Of a DNA stretch of 64,000 nucleotides, positions 62,290 to 64,000 are shown piece after piece. The stretch lies in NCBI RefSeq assembly GCF_002015075.1, contig NZ_MUXZ01000008.1, positions 62,001 to 126,000 on the forward strand, written 5' to 3'. A model generated the notes under the pieces. The model saw nothing but the letters and a program-made list of their open reading frames with translations, did not search any database and was not told the DNA's origin. The position numbers and the translations under genes are program-made. This stretch comes from Canicola haemoglobinophilus. GTDB lineage: Bacteria > Pseudomonadota > Gammaproteobacteria > Enterobacterales > Pasteurellaceae. The stretch's first letter is position 1. Each line of letters opens with the position of its first letter.

Positions 62290-63597
62290 ATGAATAATCA
62301 ATATCAAAACAAAAATATTTGTGTCATTGGATTAGGTAAAACAGGATTATCTTGCGTTGATTTTTTGTTAGCGCAACAAGCAAATGTACGAGTAATAGAT
62401 ACGCGTAAACAACCTGCGGGTGCAGAGCAATTACCTAAGAATGTACCTTTACATACAGGCGGTCTAAACCAACAATGGCTACTTGAGTCTGATTTAATTG
62501 TAATCAGTCCAGGGCTTGCAGTGAAAACACCTGAAATTCAGACTGCACTTCAAGCAGGCGTAGAAGTCGTTGGCGATATTGAATTATTTTGTCGTGAAGT
62601 GACTAAGCCAATTGTGGCAATTACTGGGTCAAATGGCAAAAGTACGGTTACTACTTTAGTGAATGAAATGGCGAAAGCCGATGGCTTAAAAGTTGGCATG
62701 GGCGGCAATATTGGTATTCCAGCCCTTGAGTTATTGCAACAAGATTATGATCTTTATGTTTTAGAACTATCTAGTTTTCAGCTAGAAACCACTTATAGCC
62801 TACGAGCAGCAGCGGCAACGATTTTAAATATTAGCGAAGACCATATGGATCGCTACGTTGATCTTGAGGATTATCGCCAAGTTAAATTAAAAATTTATCA
62901 TAACTGTCAAAGTGCGGTGGTAAATGCAGAAGATCTGTTAACAACAAGCAAAGATTTAGAAGCCATTACTTTCGGCGAAAATCAAGCAGATTACTGGTTA
63001 AAAACAGAAAATGGTCAACAGTGTTTAATGGCTGGAGAGCAACTGATTTTGCCTTGTGATCAAATGCAATTAGTGGGACGTCATAATTATATGAACGCAC
63101 TAGCAGCGACAGCACTTGCTCAATCTGTTGGTATTAGTTTAAGTGCAATTCAGACCGCACTTCGCCAATTTACTGGCTTGCCTCATCGTTTTCAATTAGC
63201 ACATCAAAGCAATGGTATGCGTTGGATTAATGATTCTAAAGCAACAAATGTGGGGAGTACCGTTGCGGCACTAACTGGTTTGTATGTTGCCAATAAATTA
63301 CATTTATTACTCGGTGGGGACGGCAAAGCGGCTGATTTTTCTGACTTGGCAGCCTTAATTAATCAGCCACATATTTATTGTTATTGTTTTGGGCAAGATG
63401 GTGCACAGCTTGCAGCATTATCAGTGCAAAGTCAGCTATTTGATACTATGGAACAAGCAATTGAAGCTCTTCGCCCAACTTTACAGCCAGGTGATATGGT
63501 GCTTTTATCCCCTGCTTGTGCAAGTTTGGATCAATTTAAATCTTTTGAGCATCGTGGCGATGTATTTACTGAGTTAGCTAAGTTGGAACAAGGTTAA
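62290..63597 (+). CDS. murD: UDP-MurNAc-L-Ala-D-Glu ligase MurD
   Basis: Adds D-glutamate to UDP-MurNAc-L-Ala. P-loop ITGSNGKSTVTTL, plus GLPHRFQ and DSKATN. I start at ATG 62290 (MNNQYQNKNICVIGLG, 435 aa; usual ~438), 8 bp after mraY. The frame is open 22 codons upstream inside mraY, which is not needed. Confidence 0.96.
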   Translation: MNNQYQNKNICVIGLGKTGLSCVDFLLAQQANVRVIDTRKQPAGAEQLPKNVPLHTGGLNQQWLLESDLIVISPGLAVKTPEIQTALQAGVEVVGDIELFCREVTKPIVAITGSNGKSTVTTLVNEMAKADGLKVGMGGNIGIPALELLQQDYDLYVLELSSFQLETTYSLRAAAATILNISEDHMDRYVDLEDYRQVKLKIYHNCQSAVVNAEDLLTTSKDLEAITFGENQADYWLKTENGQQCLMAGEQLILPCDQMQLVGRHNYMNALAATALAQSVGISLSAIQTALRQFTGLPHRFQLAHQSNGMRWINDSKATNVGSTVAALTGLYVANKLHLLLGGDGKAADFSDLAALINQPHIYCYCFGQDGAQLAALSVQSQLFDTMEQAIEALRPTLQPGDMVLLSPACASLDQFKSFEHRGDVFTELAKLEQG

Positions 63598-63609
63598 AGA
63601 TAGATAAAA

Positions 63610-64000
63610 ATGGAACAAAATAATCTGAAGCAACATCTTGATCGTTGGTTACGAGTAACGCCAACAACTGCGCTATATGATCGTGCATTGCTATGGTTGT
63701 TTATTATTTTATTGTTTGTCGGCTTAATTGGCGTTTCCTCTGCATCCATTCCTATTAGTACTCGGTTATTAAATGAGCCTTTTTTCTTTGTGAAAAGAGA
63801 TATTTTATATGTCTTTTTATCTTTTGCTGCTTGTGGCTTTTTTATTCGTGTGCCAATGAGTGTTTGGCAAAAATATAATGTTCACTTATTTTGGCTCGCA
63901 GTTCTTTTATTATTAATCGTACTTACTGGAATTGGTAAAGATGCTAATGGTGCAAAGCGTTGGATTCCGTTAGGTTTATTTAACTTTCAACCTGCTGAAT
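63610..64000 (+). CDS. ftsW: Lipid II polymerase / division protein FtsW (partial)
   Basis: The first 130 residues of a SEDS glycosyltransferase: MEQNNLKQHLDRW, then membrane segments and the SEDS blocks VGLIGVSSASI and GKDANGAKRWIPLGLFNFQP. The gene runs off the right edge. Its place after murD matches the dcw order. Confidence 0.94.
   Translation, partial: MEQNNLKQHLDRWLRVTPTTALYDRALLWLFIILLFVGLIGVSSASIPISTRLLNEPFFFVKRDILYVFLSFAACGFFIRVPMSVWQKYNVHLFWLAVLLLLIVLTGIGKDANGAKRWIPLGLFNFQPAE

Overview
This window is chromosomal DNA from a gammaproteobacterium of the family Pasteurellaceae, most likely Haemophilus. The DNA is AT-rich, and the Haemophilus-type DNA uptake core AAGTGCGGT (or its complement ACCGCACTT) recurs throughout, inside genes and as inverted pairs at gene ends. 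BioG is present instead of BioH, and gene sequences and neighbourhoods are Haemophilus-like. Species was not determined. No rRNA, tRNA, prophage or CRISPR array was recognised.

Layout. (1) 1-3760: tail of an unrecognised gene, then ilvD and ilvA (branched-chain amino acids). (2) 3761-18436, all on the minus strand: ribF, a secreted unknown, ileS, then a type I restriction-modification island (hsdM, an AlbA_2/ATPase-like gene, hsdS, hsdR), then lspA and ispH. The island splits what is usually one ribF-ileS-lspA-ispH neighbourhood. (3) 18527-21932: folA, yjjPB, and divergent proB with a small lipoprotein. (4) 22004-26991: the fatty-acid/phospholipid cluster yceD-rpmF-plsX-fabH-fabD-fabG-acpP. 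(5) 27082-32284: a LysE-type exporter followed by bioA-bioF-bioG-bioC-bioD. (6) 32554-36355: rdgB-hemW and rpiA-serA. (7) 36409-39287: a secreted phosphodiester-glycosidase-like protein, a YeiH-type transporter and an outer-membrane barrel. (8) 39375-40838: a small scar with a truncated Y1/RAYT-like transposase, a 102-bp palindrome-ended element and an orphan frameshifted hsdS. (9) 40916-44806: purL behind a PurR-like operator. (10) 45076-52617: ccmF-dsbE-ccmH-ccmI, phoH-ybeY, tmcA and a 54-aa cysteine-containing protein. (11) 52629-54365: a CstA-family transporter with a perfect CRP half-site pair, a leader terminator and a frameshifted start. (12) 54498-64000: the dcw cluster mraZ-rsmH-ftsL-ftsI-murE-murF-mraY-murD-ftsW, with ftsW cut by the window edge.

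Most of the window is conserved core genome. The unusual parts are the restriction island and the 39.4-40.8 kb scar. In the island, the AlbA_2/ATPase gene sits between copies of a ~97-bp repeat that reach to its start and stop codons, so it looks like a cassette placed in the hsd operon. Both hsdS genes in the window have the same 102-bp REP-pair element just upstream, in the same relative orientation. The orphan hsdS is broken exactly at an A_AAA_AAC slippery heptamer. Other points of interest are two mutually exclusive hairpins before the outer-membrane barrel gene, a nearly leaderless yceD promoter, and PurR-like operators before both purL and rpiA-serA.
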